A DNA stretch of 28,724 nt, from the NCBI GenBank assembly GCA_049670505.1, contig JBATTK010000108.1, forward strand, positions 1 through 28,724, read 5' to 3'. Below, one piece after another: positions 1 to 8,738 of this stretch. Origin of the DNA: JBATTK01 sp049670505. GTDB taxonomy: Bacteria > Bacteroidota > Bacteroidia > Flavobacteriales > Flavobacteriaceae. A program made the position numbers and the translations under genes. The notes beneath the pieces were generated by a model. The model saw only the letters and a list, made by a program, of their open reading frames with translations, was not told the DNA's origin and did not search any database. Each line of letters starts with the position of its first letter. Positions within the stretch are counted from its first letter, which is position 1.

Positions 1-1291
1 AACCATGGTTGACCATATACTGAATGAGGGAACTGAAATTTTGACGGGATTGTCCGCCCGGCCCTCCATGTACCCAGACCAAAGCGGGAACTTTATGAGC
101 TTCGGACGCCTGATGCGGTTTGTAGTAGATGGCCGGAATATCCAGACCATCAAAAGACTTGTATCTTATGACTTCCGCATTGACCAAATGTTGCCCTTCA
201 ATTTCATCGTTCAGCACGTCCGTCAGTTGCTTTTGTTCCTTACTCTCCAAATCATATAGATATAGGTTTGATGGTGTATGGGAACCACCCACATAGAATC
301 GCATCAGTTGTTCATTGTCGGAAAAACCTACATTGGTAATACTAGCATTGTCAAAAGCCGGGAGTTCTATATTCTCACCCGAAGCCATATCTTTGACCTC
401 TATTACATTTTTGGCATCTTCGTTAATATAGGTGACTTGATATTTTCCGTTTTCCGTAAAATAACTGCCCATAATGTCCCAATCCCGCTCCATGACCTTT
501 TCATAGGTTTTCTCGGCGATAGTATACTTCATAAGGTAGGCAAATTCAGCCCCGTCATCGGTAGTATAGTAGAACGATTTTCCGTCTTTGGAGAAGGCTT
601 CACTACTGTTGGAACTTTGGTTTTTATTGATTTTTACAAGGGACTTATCTTGTAAACTGTATAAAAACAAATCACTATCGTTGGTGTTAAGGGATTTGCT
701 CAAGGGAAGATAATTTTTATCATCGGACAATCCGCCCAAGCTATAACCCTCTTCATTTTTATACAATAAAGTAGGTTTCATGGTCGCTATGTTCATCTCA
801 TACAGATCCATGTATTTGCTATCCCTTTTATTGGAGGTGAAGAAAAAGCTTTGATCATCCTTTGCCCAACCATAAAAATTAGTTCTCGCACCTTCATCGG
901 GAGTTAGGTTGCTATGATTCCCTGTGGTATCCCTTGCATAGATGTGAAATATTTCATCACCATTGTTATCCATTCTAAAAAGCATGCGATTGTCCTTTGG
1001 AAAATAGGAGATGGCAAAAATAGAAGAACTGTCGGAAGCTGTTAGGGGCATAGGTTCTCCTCCCGAAACCGCAATAGTATACATATTGTATATACCAGAT
1101 CGATTACTGGAAATCAACAATTTGGAATTGTCGGGAGAGAAACTACCCCCGAATACATTCTCATTGTCCATCATTTGTTTAATGGTATAGGTTTTAAGGT
1201 TTGCCGCAATATCATTTCCTTCAACGGCTTTTGGTTCCTCCTTACAGCCCCAAAGCATAGCAAGCATAACAATTACAATACAATTTTTCAT
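1..1291 (-). CDS. S9 family peptidase (prolyl oligopeptidase type) lipoprotein, 3' part missing
   Basis: About 430 residues are visible; the gene runs off the left edge. It starts with a lipoprotein leader (MKNCIVIVMLAMLWGC, lipobox LWGC) followed by KEE, so it is probably membrane-anchored and perhaps exported to the surface. The body up to about residue 385 reads as a TolB/DPP-IV-like beta-propeller with phrases such as SFSPDNSKLLIS and AFSKDGKSFYYT. The start of the alpha/beta-hydrolase domain follows: YKSFDGLDIPAIYYKP, then ALVWVHGGPGGQSRQNFSS, which is the oxyanion-hole region of S9 enzymes. The catalytic Ser, Asp and His lie outside the window. The family cleaves peptides or N-terminal dipeptides. 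The start lies 10 bp downstream of the stop of the BNR propeller gene, so the two are probably co-transcribed. Family assignment is firm; the substrate is unknown. Confidence 0.88.
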   Translation of the reverse strand, partial: MKNCIVIVMLAMLWGCKEEPKAVEGNDIAANLKTYTIKQMMDNENVFGGSFSPDNSKLLISSNRSGIYNMYTIAVSGGEPMPLTASDSSSIFAISYFPKDNRMLFRMDNNGDEIFHIYARDTTGNHSNLTPDEGARTNFYGWAKDDQSFFFTSNKRDSKYMDLYEMNIATMKPTLLYKNEEGYSLGGLSDDKNYLPLSKSLNTNDSDLFLYSLQDKSLVKINKNQSSNSSEAFSKDGKSFYYTTDDGAEFAYLMKYTIAEKTYEKVMERDWDIMGSYFTENGKYQVTYINEDAKNVIEVKDMASGENIELPAFDNASITNVGFSDNEQLMRFYVGGSHTPSNLYLYDLESKEQKQLTDVLNDEIEGQHLVNAEVIRYKSFDGLDIPAIYYKPHQASEAHKVPALVWVHGGPGGQSRQNFSSLIQYMVNHG

Positions 1292-1301
1292 ATCCGTGTT
1301 T

Positions 1302-4300
1302 TTATTTGATGTTAAATTTCTTAATATCCTTGAATGGTGAAGTATCCAAAGTCGTGATCGTATCCCTATAGGATTTCCATTTTTTATCAAAGAAAGTATT
1401 GGTCCTTTCCAAAGCCTTTTTTAGTTCTTCTTCTGCAAAGCGCATCAATTTTTTTTCGGTCTCCGTTATTCCGGTCTTTCTGGTCCCTACATAGCGGTTG
1501 GCGACCCCTATGCGTTGCATTACCGTAATCTCCGGATTTCTTGTGATTCCCTGTCGCTTATCTTCCTTACCTATGTATAGTGCAATTACGGAATCGATTT
1601 CCTTTACGATATCCTTGGATGCTTTAATATGATCTTTATATTTTTCTTTATCCAGTTCCTTAAGCTCCTTTTGATATTTATAGGCTACATTTTTGCTTTC
1701 CACTAATTGTTTTACGGCATCGGCAGCGGTCTGGGTGTAGGCTTGTGTTTTTTTACCCATTTCATAAACTTCTTTGATAGCTGTTGTGGAAACGGGTAAC
1801 CTTGGATCCGATTTTACTTGAATCATGGTTTCGTCCGTGATATCACCATAATGGATTTTTACCCTGTAACTTCCTGGCTTTACAGCTATTCCTCCAGGTT
1901 CTTCTTTGCTTTTGCTTATTTTTCTAGCGGGTCTGTCCGCACCTTTTTCATCCATATCCCAATATACCCTATGAAACCCTGCTTTCTTGGGTGCCTTGTA
2001 TTTTAAGGTCCGTATAAGACGATCACCATCAAAAAATTCAAAGGTAATGGAATCCTTTTTCCTTTTACCCTGAACTTCTTTCGGGGTCTTATCATTATCA
2101 TCGGTGTCTGCAGTATCGTCCTTTTCCCCTTCCTCTTCCTTTTTATCATCCTTTTCAGGGCTGGTGTTTCCCTTTTTCAAATAATAGGTCAACATAGCAC
2201 CTTCTTTCCTGTTTTCCGCATTGTAAAGTGCATCGCCACCGAACCTACTACCTGTGGGTTGTTGATACGCTGCTTGATATGCATCGGGAGGGTCGAACAA
2301 TTTAATATCCTTCTGTAAGATCGATTTATCCGTTGTAATGGCCCTTAAAGGACGAATATCATCCAATACCCATGCCGCACGACCAAAAGTTCCGATAACG
2401 AGGTCCAATTCCCTGGGTTGGATTACTAGATCTTTGGTGGATACCGTTGGAAAACCTTCGGTCCATTTTTGCCATTTAAGTCCAGCATCGAACGAAATAT
2501 ACAGTCCGTCATCGGTACCCAAAAATAGCAGATTCGCATTTTCAGGGTCTTCCACAATGGCAAGGGTATAGCTTGCCACATCATTTTCATCAACGATACG
2601 TTCCCATGTTTCCCCATAATTCCTAGTCCTGTAGACATATGGGGTATAATTGAACCTTCTATAATCATTGGCGATCAGCAAGGCTTCCCCCTTATTTTTA
2701 TTGGAAGCCTTGATCTGGGGAATCCAACTGCCTTTTGGTAAGCCTTTTATATTTTGAGTGACCTCGGTCCAATTTGCGCCTCCGTCCAAGGTAAAGTGCA
2801 CTCGTCCATCATCGGTACCTGCCCAGAGCATATCTTTTTCGAGCGAAGAAGGTTCTATGACCAAAATGGTACAATGGTTTTCCGCCCCAGTGGCATCCAT
2901 CGTTAGCCCCCCACTTTCACTTTGCTTTTGCTTTTCAGGATCATTGCTGGTCAAATCCGGGGAAATCACCTGCCATGTAAGGCCTTTATCGGTGCTTTTA
3001 TGTACAAACTGACTACCGAAATAAACGGTGTTATTATCAAAGGGATCTTGTCCTATCCCGGCATTCCAGTTAAAACGAAGCTTGGTATCCGCATCGGGCG
3101 GGGTAGGGCGTACCGTATAGTTATTACCGGTTTTCCAATCATAGCGGGATACAAAGCCCTGCTGGCTCATGGCATAGCCATATTGGGAATCGTCCTTGTC
3201 CGGAACAACATCGAAACCGTCACCAAAGGCAATTTCCTGCCAGTAGCTGTTACGGATTCCCTGGGCACGCCATACATAGGCCGGACCTCGCCATGAACCA
3301 TTGTCCTGCATGCCACCGTAGACATTGTAGGGATATTCGTTATCTATACTGATATGATAAAATTGTGCAACCGGTAGATTGCCGACAAAGCGCCAAGATT
3401 TCCCCCCGTCTTTGGTAATATTCATGCCGCCGTCGTTCCCATCCATCATAAATTGACCGTTCTCCGGATGTATCCACCAAGCATGATGATCCGGATGGAC
3501 CCCGTTATTGGCCTGATAAGCGGGCATCAATTGGGTAAAATTTTTGCCCCCGTCCTCTGAAACGTTCACATAGGTAAACACGGAATAGACCCTATTTTCG
3601 TTCTGTGGATCTACATAGATTTCCGAATAGTAAAAAGGTCTGTTCCCAATATCGTTTTTATCATTTACTTTTTTCCACTTAAAACCTCCATCCTCTGATT
3701 TATATAAGGCATTCTTTTTGGCCTCTATCAGGGCATAGATGATATTGGGCTTGTTCTTGGCAATGGCCACTCCTATTCTACCCAATTCCCCTTTAGGCAG
3801 ACCATCTTCATCGGTCAGTCTTTTCCAAGTTTTGCCTCCATCATTTGTGATATGGAGTCCACTGCCCTCGCCCCCGGATTTAAAGAACCAAGGATCTCTT
3901 TTATGCTCCCAAAGTGCCGCAATTAATTTATTGGGATTGGTGGGGTCCATTATTAAATCCGCAGCTCCGGTTTTTGGATTGGCGTACAAAATTTTTTCCC
4001 ATGTTTCACCCCCATCAATGGTTTTAAAAATACCTCTTTCCGGGTGCTCTCCCCAAGGTGATCCTATGGCACCAACATATACAATATCCGGATTGGTAGG
4101 GTCTACAATGACCCTATGGATATGACGGGTCTTTTCCAGGCCCATGACTTTCCAATTTTTTCCACCATCCAAGGATTTGTAGATACCGTATCCTCCGTTT
4201 AAGCTATTTCTAGGATTCCCTTCGCCAGTACCTACCCATATCACGGAAGGGTTGGATTGTTGTATGGCCACCGCACCGATCGAAGCAGTAACTTCCTTAT

Positions 4301-4538
4301 CAAAAATAGGCTCCCATTTAATGCCTCCAGAGCTAGATTTCCAAAGACCGCCAGAGGCCGTACCCACATACATCACATCTGGATCGGAATGGACTACATC
4401 TATGGCGGTAACGCGCCCGCTCATGCCTCCGGGGCCAATATTCCGGGGCTTTAGATCTTGAATCAGATCCATGTTGAATTCTTGTGCAAATAGGAAAATA
4501 GATGCAAATAGCATCAAAAGGGTAAGTATGCTCTTCAT
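1302..4538 (-). CDS. Large secreted BNR/VPS10-sortilin-like beta-propeller protein
   Basis: This 1078-residue protein has a Sec leader (MKSILTLLMLFASIFLFAQ) and no lipobox, so it is periplasmic or secreted. At least ten BNR/Asp-box style repeats of the form S-x-D-G-G-x-x-W are visible over residues about 65-720 (KSLDGGKNWKV, KTIDGGETWEK, ITNDGGKTWKR, FTLDGGANWTE and others). This is the layout of the VPS10/sortilin-like or BNR glycosyl hydrolase-like propeller proteins common in Flavobacteriia. Residues about 790-835 form a strongly acidic/lysine low-complexity insert. The last 170 residues are Lys/Glu-rich and probably helical. Such proteins are often labelled glycosyl hydrolase, but no catalytic residues can be assigned here and the role may be binding or scaffolding. 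The S9 peptidase gene follows after 10 bp. Confidence 0.85.
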   Translation of the reverse strand: MKSILTLLMLFASIFLFAQEFNMDLIQDLKPRNIGPGGMSGRVTAIDVVHSDPDVMYVGTASGGLWKSSSGGIKWEPIFDKEVTASIGAVAIQQSNPSVIWVGTGEGNPRNSLNGGYGIYKSLDGGKNWKVMGLEKTRHIHRVIVDPTNPDIVYVGAIGSPWGEHPERGIFKTIDGGETWEKILYANPKTGAADLIMDPTNPNKLIAALWEHKRDPWFFKSGGEGSGLHITNDGGKTWKRLTDEDGLPKGELGRIGVAIAKNKPNIIYALIEAKKNALYKSEDGGFKWKKVNDKNDIGNRPFYYSEIYVDPQNENRVYSVFTYVNVSEDGGKNFTQLMPAYQANNGVHPDHHAWWIHPENGQFMMDGNDGGMNITKDGGKSWRFVGNLPVAQFYHISIDNEYPYNVYGGMQDNGSWRGPAYVWRAQGIRNSYWQEIAFGDGFDVVPDKDDSQYGYAMSQQGFVSRYDWKTGNNYTVRPTPPDADTKLRFNWNAGIGQDPFDNNTVYFGSQFVHKSTDKGLTWQVISPDLTSNDPEKQKQSESGGLTMDATGAENHCTILVIEPSSLEKDMLWAGTDDGRVHFTLDGGANWTEVTQNIKGLPKGSWIPQIKASNKNKGEALLIANDYRRFNYTPYVYRTRNYGETWERIVDENDVASYTLAIVEDPENANLLFLGTDDGLYISFDAGLKWQKWTEGFPTVSTKDLVIQPRELDLVIGTFGRAAWVLDDIRPLRAITTDKSILQKDIKLFDPPDAYQAAYQQPTGSRFGGDALYNAENRKEGAMLTYYLKKGNTSPEKDDKKEEEGEKDDTADTDDNDKTPKEVQGKRKKDSITFEFFDGDRLIRTLKYKAPKKAGFHRVYWDMDEKGADRPARKISKSKEEPGGIAVKPGSYRVKIHYGDITDETMIQVKSDPRLPVSTTAIKEVYEMGKKTQAYTQTAADAVKQLVESKNVAYKYQKELKELDKEKYKDHIKASKDIVKEIDSVIALYIGKEDKRQGITRNPEITVMQRIGVANRYVGTRKTGITETEKKLMRFAEEELKKALERTNTFFDKKWKSYRDTITTLDTSPFKDIKKFNIK

Positions 4539-4949
4539 TAGTTTTAGGATAGTTAATTAGTCAGCTAAATATACCAAAAACTAAAAGGAGATTTCTTAAA
4601 GCACTGTTAAGGATTTTTATTGGGTTGCAAATGTTAGTTGAAATCTTACCTACGGTAAGCAGGCCTGCTCTTTTAGAACAAGGTTTTCAGTTTCTATAAA
4701 TTAAGAGTTAAGAATTTAGGGTTAAGAGTTATGAATTATGGGTTCAAGGTTTAAAGTTCAAGGTTGAAAGTTCATGATTTTGGTCTTTTCAATTACTCAT
4801 AACTCTGAACTCATAACTCTGAACTTTTCTCTTTTGAAAGATAGTTTCAGGTTTCAGGTTTCTGGGTTCATCATGCTGGGATTTACAGTAGACTTTTCAC
4901 TTATAACGAAGCAATTTCATTGCGCATCTTAGTTTTAAACGATACGATG
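4539..4949. other. 411-bp intergenic region with palindromes and 7-bp repeats
   Basis: No gene is seen. Next to the BNR gene there is AT-rich leader sequence. A hairpin CTTACC-TAC-GGTAAG sits at 4645-4659, overlapping a perfect 12-bp palindrome AGCAGGCCTGCT at 4658-4669. From about 4700 to 4871 the sequence is dominated by 7-bp units, described separately. Downstream of the repeats the sequence is ordinary up to the stop of the GH114-like gene at 4950. Confidence 0.7.
4700..4871. repeat. Arrays of 7-bp repeats (GTTnARn-like), partly inverted
   Basis: Three blocks keep a strict 7-bp period. Block 1 (4700-4776, plus strand) reads as consecutive units attaaga, gttaaga, atttagg, gttaaga, gttatga, attatgg, gttcaag, gtttaaa, gttcaag, gttgaaa, gttcatg. 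Block 2 (4797-4824) is tcataac, tctgaac, tcataac, tctgaac, which on the minus strand is gttcaga/gttatga repeated twice; it is therefore inverted relative to block 1. Block 3 (4844-4864) is gtttcag, gtttcag, gtttctg. The units vary in the last four bases but keep the GTT start. Function is unknown. The inverted arrangement could allow an imperfect stem between blocks 1 and 2. Confidence 0.8.
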
Positions 4950-5786
4950 TCAATCACAATACACCGTTGTATTCGTTAGGTCCCTATCCTTCAATACCGC
5001 GGAAAAATTATTGGTACTTGCTATGGGGCAGACATTGGCCAGAAATTGAGCTTCGGTCATGGTATCGGTATACTCCGTAAAGAAAACGGCCTTCCCGACG
5101 GTGATGTATGGAATTGCCTGCTCATACCAATTATTGGCGAAGGCCCCTTCGGTAAGCATCCAATCGAACTCATTCACGAGATCGGGTACTAATTCCTCGG
5201 CATTTTTTTGCCCTATGGACAAGCCTCTGTTATGGGCTTCTTGTATGAGCCATCTGGAAAAAATTATGGCATCTTCCTGTGTTAATGGAAAACCGGTGGT
5301 ATTTTGATATCCATTAATGTTATCCGGTTCCACACCGTCAAAACCTTTGTCCTTGATCATATCCAATCGGGCTTGGAGCACTGGGGCAATGGCATCGATA
5401 TTTCGAATATCCAGCCAATTTTCGTCCTCGAAACCTTCATAAACGGCTCCAATGACCTCTTGGGGAAATTGGTCGGCATCGTCCCTAAAATTTTCAACCG
5501 AACCAACGGAAATATAGGCGATCACCTTTTTGCCCTGGGCCTTTAAATTGGATACCAAAGTGGGTGTGGCACTAAAAGCGTCGATATCCACGACTTCAGC
5601 TTCCGTGGTGTAACTGTCCGGTAAATCGTCCAAACGCCATTCAAAAGTGGCGCCGGATTTTATAGCAAATACGCTTACCGGATTTTCTATAATGGGGCCT
5701 TGTGCCGATTCTGGTTCAGGATCATCATCGGTACAAGAATAAAATTGGAGCATAGCAAGGAGGACAAAAAGAGTGGGGCTTTTCAT
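4950..5786 (-). CDS. Lipoprotein related to endo alpha-1,4-polygalactosaminidase (GH114 family)
   Basis: With the start at 5786 the protein has 278 residues and a lipoprotein leader MKSPTLFVLLAMLQFYSC followed by TDDDPEPE, an acidic stretch typical of surface-exported Bacteroidota lipoproteins. A longer frame to 5816 adds ten residues in front of the leader and is less likely. The core matches the TIM-barrel GH114/TM1410-like family: FEWRLDD near the start, VVDIDAF, KKVIAYISVGSVENFR, ENWLDIRN, then FDGVEPDNINGY with the acidic residues expected at the active site, and SIGQKNAEELV. Members hydrolyse alpha-1,4-linked galactosamine polymers or related exopolysaccharides. The true substrate here is not known. 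It is separated from its neighbours by 124 bp upstream and 411 bp downstream, so it is probably its own transcription unit. Confidence 0.82.
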   Translation of the reverse strand: MKSPTLFVLLAMLQFYSCTDDDPEPESAQGPIIENPVSVFAIKSGATFEWRLDDLPDSYTTEAEVVDIDAFSATPTLVSNLKAQGKKVIAYISVGSVENFRDDADQFPQEVIGAVYEGFEDENWLDIRNIDAIAPVLQARLDMIKDKGFDGVEPDNINGYQNTTGFPLTQEDAIIFSRWLIQEAHNRGLSIGQKNAEELVPDLVNEFDWMLTEGAFANNWYEQAIPYITVGKAVFFTEYTDTMTEAQFLANVCPIASTNNFSAVLKDRDLTNTTVYCD

Positions 5787-5910
5787 AATAGATAGTGTTT
5801 GTGCTATTGAACTCATCTTGAGTTCATTATTTATAACGTTGGGAATGGTGCTTTATGTCAAAAGTTTTTGTTAAATGTTATCATCGGGAATATTTGGTAT
5901 GCCCTACTAT

Positions 5911-7164
5911 CTAAGGTAGATTTTTATAGATGACCCCGTCCTTCATAACAAATTTCACCTCTTTCATTGTTGAAATATCTTCTATGGGGTCACCAGTAAC
6001 GGCAATGATATCCGCAAGAAAGCCTTTTTCCAATTTTCCTAGCCGCTCTAAATGGAATATCCTTGCATTTACCGAGGTTGCAGATTGCAATGCCGCCATA
6101 GGAGCCATACCATAATCGACCATCATTTCCAATTCCCGGGTATTTTCACCGTGTGTAAAAACACCTACATCTCCTCCAAAGACGATATCTACCTGCGACT
6201 GTAATGCCAGTTTAAAAGTTTTTCTTTTTTTATTAATACGCTCCGGCTCCGGTTCACTTCCTTTTTTCCAGCCGTTATATTGTTCTACCGCATCACCTGC
6301 AGCTAGGGTAGGGCATAGGGCCACCCCCTTTTCCTTCATTAATTTAAATACTTCCAAGGTGCCGCCATCGCCATGTTCTATGGTCTCTGCACCGGCCATA
6401 GTTGCCCTTTTCATGCCTTCCGGGGTGCTAGCATGGGCAACTACATATTTTCCTGCACTTGTTGCGGCCGCTACCATAGCTTCGATTTCACTTTGTAAAA
6501 AGGTAGGTTGTGATGGCTCCCCTTTGTGCCAACGATAATCCGCATATACTTTTATGAAATCCGAACCATTGCCCAATTGCCTTCTCACCATTTTTATCGC
6601 TTCTTCCGTACCACTTGCCGGTTCTGCTCCCAAAGGAACGGTAACCCCGTCATGGAATCCTTTAGGGCCATAGGCCCCTGTAGCCACGATGGCCGGTCCG
6701 GCTACCAACAACCGAGGACCTGGAACAATACCTTCTTCTATGCATTTCTTTATGTATACATCGGTATAGCCGGCACCTTCCGCACCCAAATCTCGCATGG
6801 TGGTAACACCTGCCATCAAGGAGTTTTTGGCATGTACCGTTGCCCTAATGGCCCTTTCCACAGGGGATTCTTTTAGTACCTGATCGTTCCAATTGGTTTC
6901 GTTGTACGGATGTAACAATAGATGGGAATGGCCTTCTATGATTCCGGGCATCAACGTCATACCGTCCAATGCTATTACATTCGCTTTTCTAGGCATGGTA
7001 AATGCTGAAGCGGCCCCTGCATAGGCAATGGTATTTCCATTTACTAGGACTACCCAGTTGTTATGTAACTGCTCCCCATCGAATACAGCTTCCGGCCTCA
7101 ACACGGTTTGGCCATATATCATTAGCGTTAGCAGATAAAAAAACAGAAAAGTTCCTTTCCTCAT
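5911..7164 (-). CDS. Exported amidohydrolase (imidazolonepropionase/prolidase-like)
   Basis: The protein has 417 residues from the start at 7164, with a Sec-type leader MRKGTFLFFYLLTLMIYGQ. An in-frame start at 7188 would put eight polar residues in front of the leader and overlap the upstream gene by 17 bp, so 7164 is preferred; it lies 7 bp after the upstream stop. The full binuclear amidohydrolase set is visible: H79 and H81 (IIEGHSHLLLH), K205 (FIKVYADY), H244 (VVAHASTPEG), H264 (TIEHGDGG) and D332 (FGGDVGVFTHG). It belongs to the group of amidohydrolases related to imidazolonepropionase and Xaa-Pro or Xaa-Arg dipeptidases. These enzymes cleave amide or cyclic amide bonds. Tight coupling to a second amidohydrolase gene suggests linked substrates. 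The exact substrate cannot be read from sequence. Confidence 0.88.
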   Translation of the reverse strand: MRKGTFLFFYLLTLMIYGQTVLRPEAVFDGEQLHNNWVVLVNGNTIAYAGAASAFTMPRKANVIALDGMTLMPGIIEGHSHLLLHPYNETNWNDQVLKESPVERAIRATVHAKNSLMAGVTTMRDLGAEGAGYTDVYIKKCIEEGIVPGPRLLVAGPAIVATGAYGPKGFHDGVTVPLGAEPASGTEEAIKMVRRQLGNGSDFIKVYADYRWHKGEPSQPTFLQSEIEAMVAAATSAGKYVVAHASTPEGMKRATMAGAETIEHGDGGTLEVFKLMKEKGVALCPTLAAGDAVEQYNGWKKGSEPEPERINKKRKTFKLALQSQVDIVFGGDVGVFTHGENTRELEMMVDYGMAPMAALQSATSVNARIFHLERLGKLEKGFLADIIAVTGDPIEDISTMKEVKFVMKDGVIYKNLP

Positions 7165-7171
7165 TGTGCAT

Positions 7172-8563
7172 TTAGTTTTGTGCTGCATTTTTGGCGATTG
7201 TAGCTAGTTTTTTATCAATGCTTTCTTTTGACAACCAGTTTCCTTTCACTAGTATTCCCGAAAGCTCTTTTAACGCTTTTATATCTTCCAAAGGGTTAGC
7301 ATTTACGAGCATTATATCCGCATCCGATCCTTCCTTTATTTCGCCAAAAACGTGTTCCATTTCAAAGAACAGCGCGGGATTTATGGTCCCAGATCTGAGA
7401 ATCTGCAACGGCGTTAAACCGGCCTTTAGCATTCCATCTATTTCGTGATGTATGGAAAATCCGGGAACGTTGAACAATTGCGGCGCATCCGACCCTAATA
7501 ACATACCATGGCCGCTGTCCTGTAACTTTTTAATGAGTTGTTTTCGTATCCCATCAAATTGCTGCCATTGCGCCTCGTTGAACCCTTCATTTTCCATATA
7601 TTCCTTTTTTACCCGCTCCCAGTTTTCCAAGGTGGTTCTCGGCATATATTTCATTTCGGGTTGTTGTAGCAGTTCTTCTGCGGAAATAGGCGCGAACCAA
7701 CGCTCGAAAAGGCTTTGGGTGGGTACTATCCAAACTTCGTTATCTTTTGCCAATGCTACCAGTTCATCAATTTTGGAGGTGTCCGCCAGGGGCGTGAAAT
7801 TATATCCGAAGAACCCGTTATCGGTCGCATTTACATTTTCCGAAGTCGGTACCAAACCTTCCAAAAAACCGTCTACATGATCTATGGACGCATACCTGCT
7901 TTCCAAAGCATGACGAATACCTACATCCACGGGCACATGTCCGGCAAAACGGATACCGACTTCATCGGCGGTTTGGACCAGTTGATCAAACACCTCCTTT
8001 TGGATACCGGGATGTATTTTTAGAAAATCGTAACCTTCTTTCTGATAGGCCGTTACTTTGGAGATGGCTTCTTCCTTGGTCTTTACGGAATTTCCGTTTA
8101 AAGAGGGGCTAGAGGTGAAGATTCTGGGACTAAGGATTTCTCCTTTTTCTGCTTTTTCCCGTAATTCAAGATGGGTAGCATCTCCCAGCATACCTCTAAT
8201 AGTAGTGATTCCATTGGATAGGTATAAGAAAAGCGTTTCTTCCAATCGTTCTTTTGAAGTGGAGGGTGGTGGAATATGGGCGTGCATTTCCGCCAATCCG
8301 GGAAGTACATACTTTCCTTTTCCGTCTATTTTTAAGGCATACTTTTCAGGATTATCGACCGATTCGGAAATACGCCTAATTTTTCCAGAGTCGATGATGA
8401 TGTGGCGATTCTCCAAAATGGTACCCTTGCGTACATCAACAATATTGGTGTTGCTGATCCATAGGGCCGCATCACTTATTTCTTCCCCGATTTGTTTTTT
8501 TTCCTGTGCCTGGTTACAGGAGGTAAGTGCTACGACCCATAACGTAAAGATGATTTTTTTCAT
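7172..8563 (-). CDS. Amidohydrolase lipoprotein
   Basis: A 463-residue protein starting with a lipoprotein leader MKKIIFTLWVVALTSC. The metal and catalytic residues of the amidohydrolase superfamily are all present: H94 and H96 (LAEMHAHIPPP), K182 (DFLKIHPG), H209 (FAGHVPVDVG), H229 (SIDHVDGF) and D359 (LLGSDAPQLFNVPG). The C-terminal part has the usual small beta-sandwich sequence GEIKEGSDADIMLVNANPLEDI. It is expected to sit on a membrane and hydrolyse amide-type bonds of peptides or cyclic compounds; the substrate is unknown. It is the upstream partner of the exported amidohydrolase that starts 7 bp after its stop. A 175-bp gap with an inverted repeat separates it from the next amidohydrolase gene upstream. 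Confidence 0.88.
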   Translation of the reverse strand: MKKIIFTLWVVALTSCNQAQEKKQIGEEISDAALWISNTNIVDVRKGTILENRHIIIDSGKIRRISESVDNPEKYALKIDGKGKYVLPGLAEMHAHIPPPSTSKERLEETLFLYLSNGITTIRGMLGDATHLELREKAEKGEILSPRIFTSSPSLNGNSVKTKEEAISKVTAYQKEGYDFLKIHPGIQKEVFDQLVQTADEVGIRFAGHVPVDVGIRHALESRYASIDHVDGFLEGLVPTSENVNATDNGFFGYNFTPLADTSKIDELVALAKDNEVWIVPTQSLFERWFAPISAEELLQQPEMKYMPRTTLENWERVKKEYMENEGFNEAQWQQFDGIRKQLIKKLQDSGHGMLLGSDAPQLFNVPGFSIHHEIDGMLKAGLTPLQILRSGTINPALFFEMEHVFGEIKEGSDADIMLVNANPLEDIKALKELSGILVKGNWLSKESIDKKLATIAKNAAQN

Positions 8564-8637
8564 TGTGATATGTTTTAGAGACTATTTTGAAATATATCAA
8601 TTGTTTTTTTATGCCCCTTTTTGCGCCCTTTTTCGTT

Positions 8638-8677
8638 AAAATTTTATACCGTAGCTAAGGCTATGCCATAAAATTTT
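8638..8677. terminator. Imperfect inverted repeat, possible terminator
   Basis: Arms AAAATTTTAT (8638-8647) and ATAAAATTTT (8668-8677) are perfectly complementary. After three mismatched positions the stem continues with TAGC/GCTA around a short loop. It lies 61 bp after the stop of the amidohydrolase at 8739-10151 and upstream of the one starting at 8563, where a terminator is expected. There is no long T-run directly after the stem, so an operator or other structural role is possible. Confidence 0.4.
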
Positions 8678-8738
8678 GCCTAAAATAGCATCAAAAAGTA
8701 CCTATATAAATTCCAATCACATATTTAAAAACAGTCTC

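Noticed and set aside
4700..4871. CRISPR-like array
   Set aside because: Units are 7 bp, contiguous and degenerate, with no spacers and no cas genes nearby.
8058..8639. 193-codon plus-strand open frame
   Set aside because: It lies antisense to the well-supported amidohydrolase gene and its translation is low in family-like patterns.
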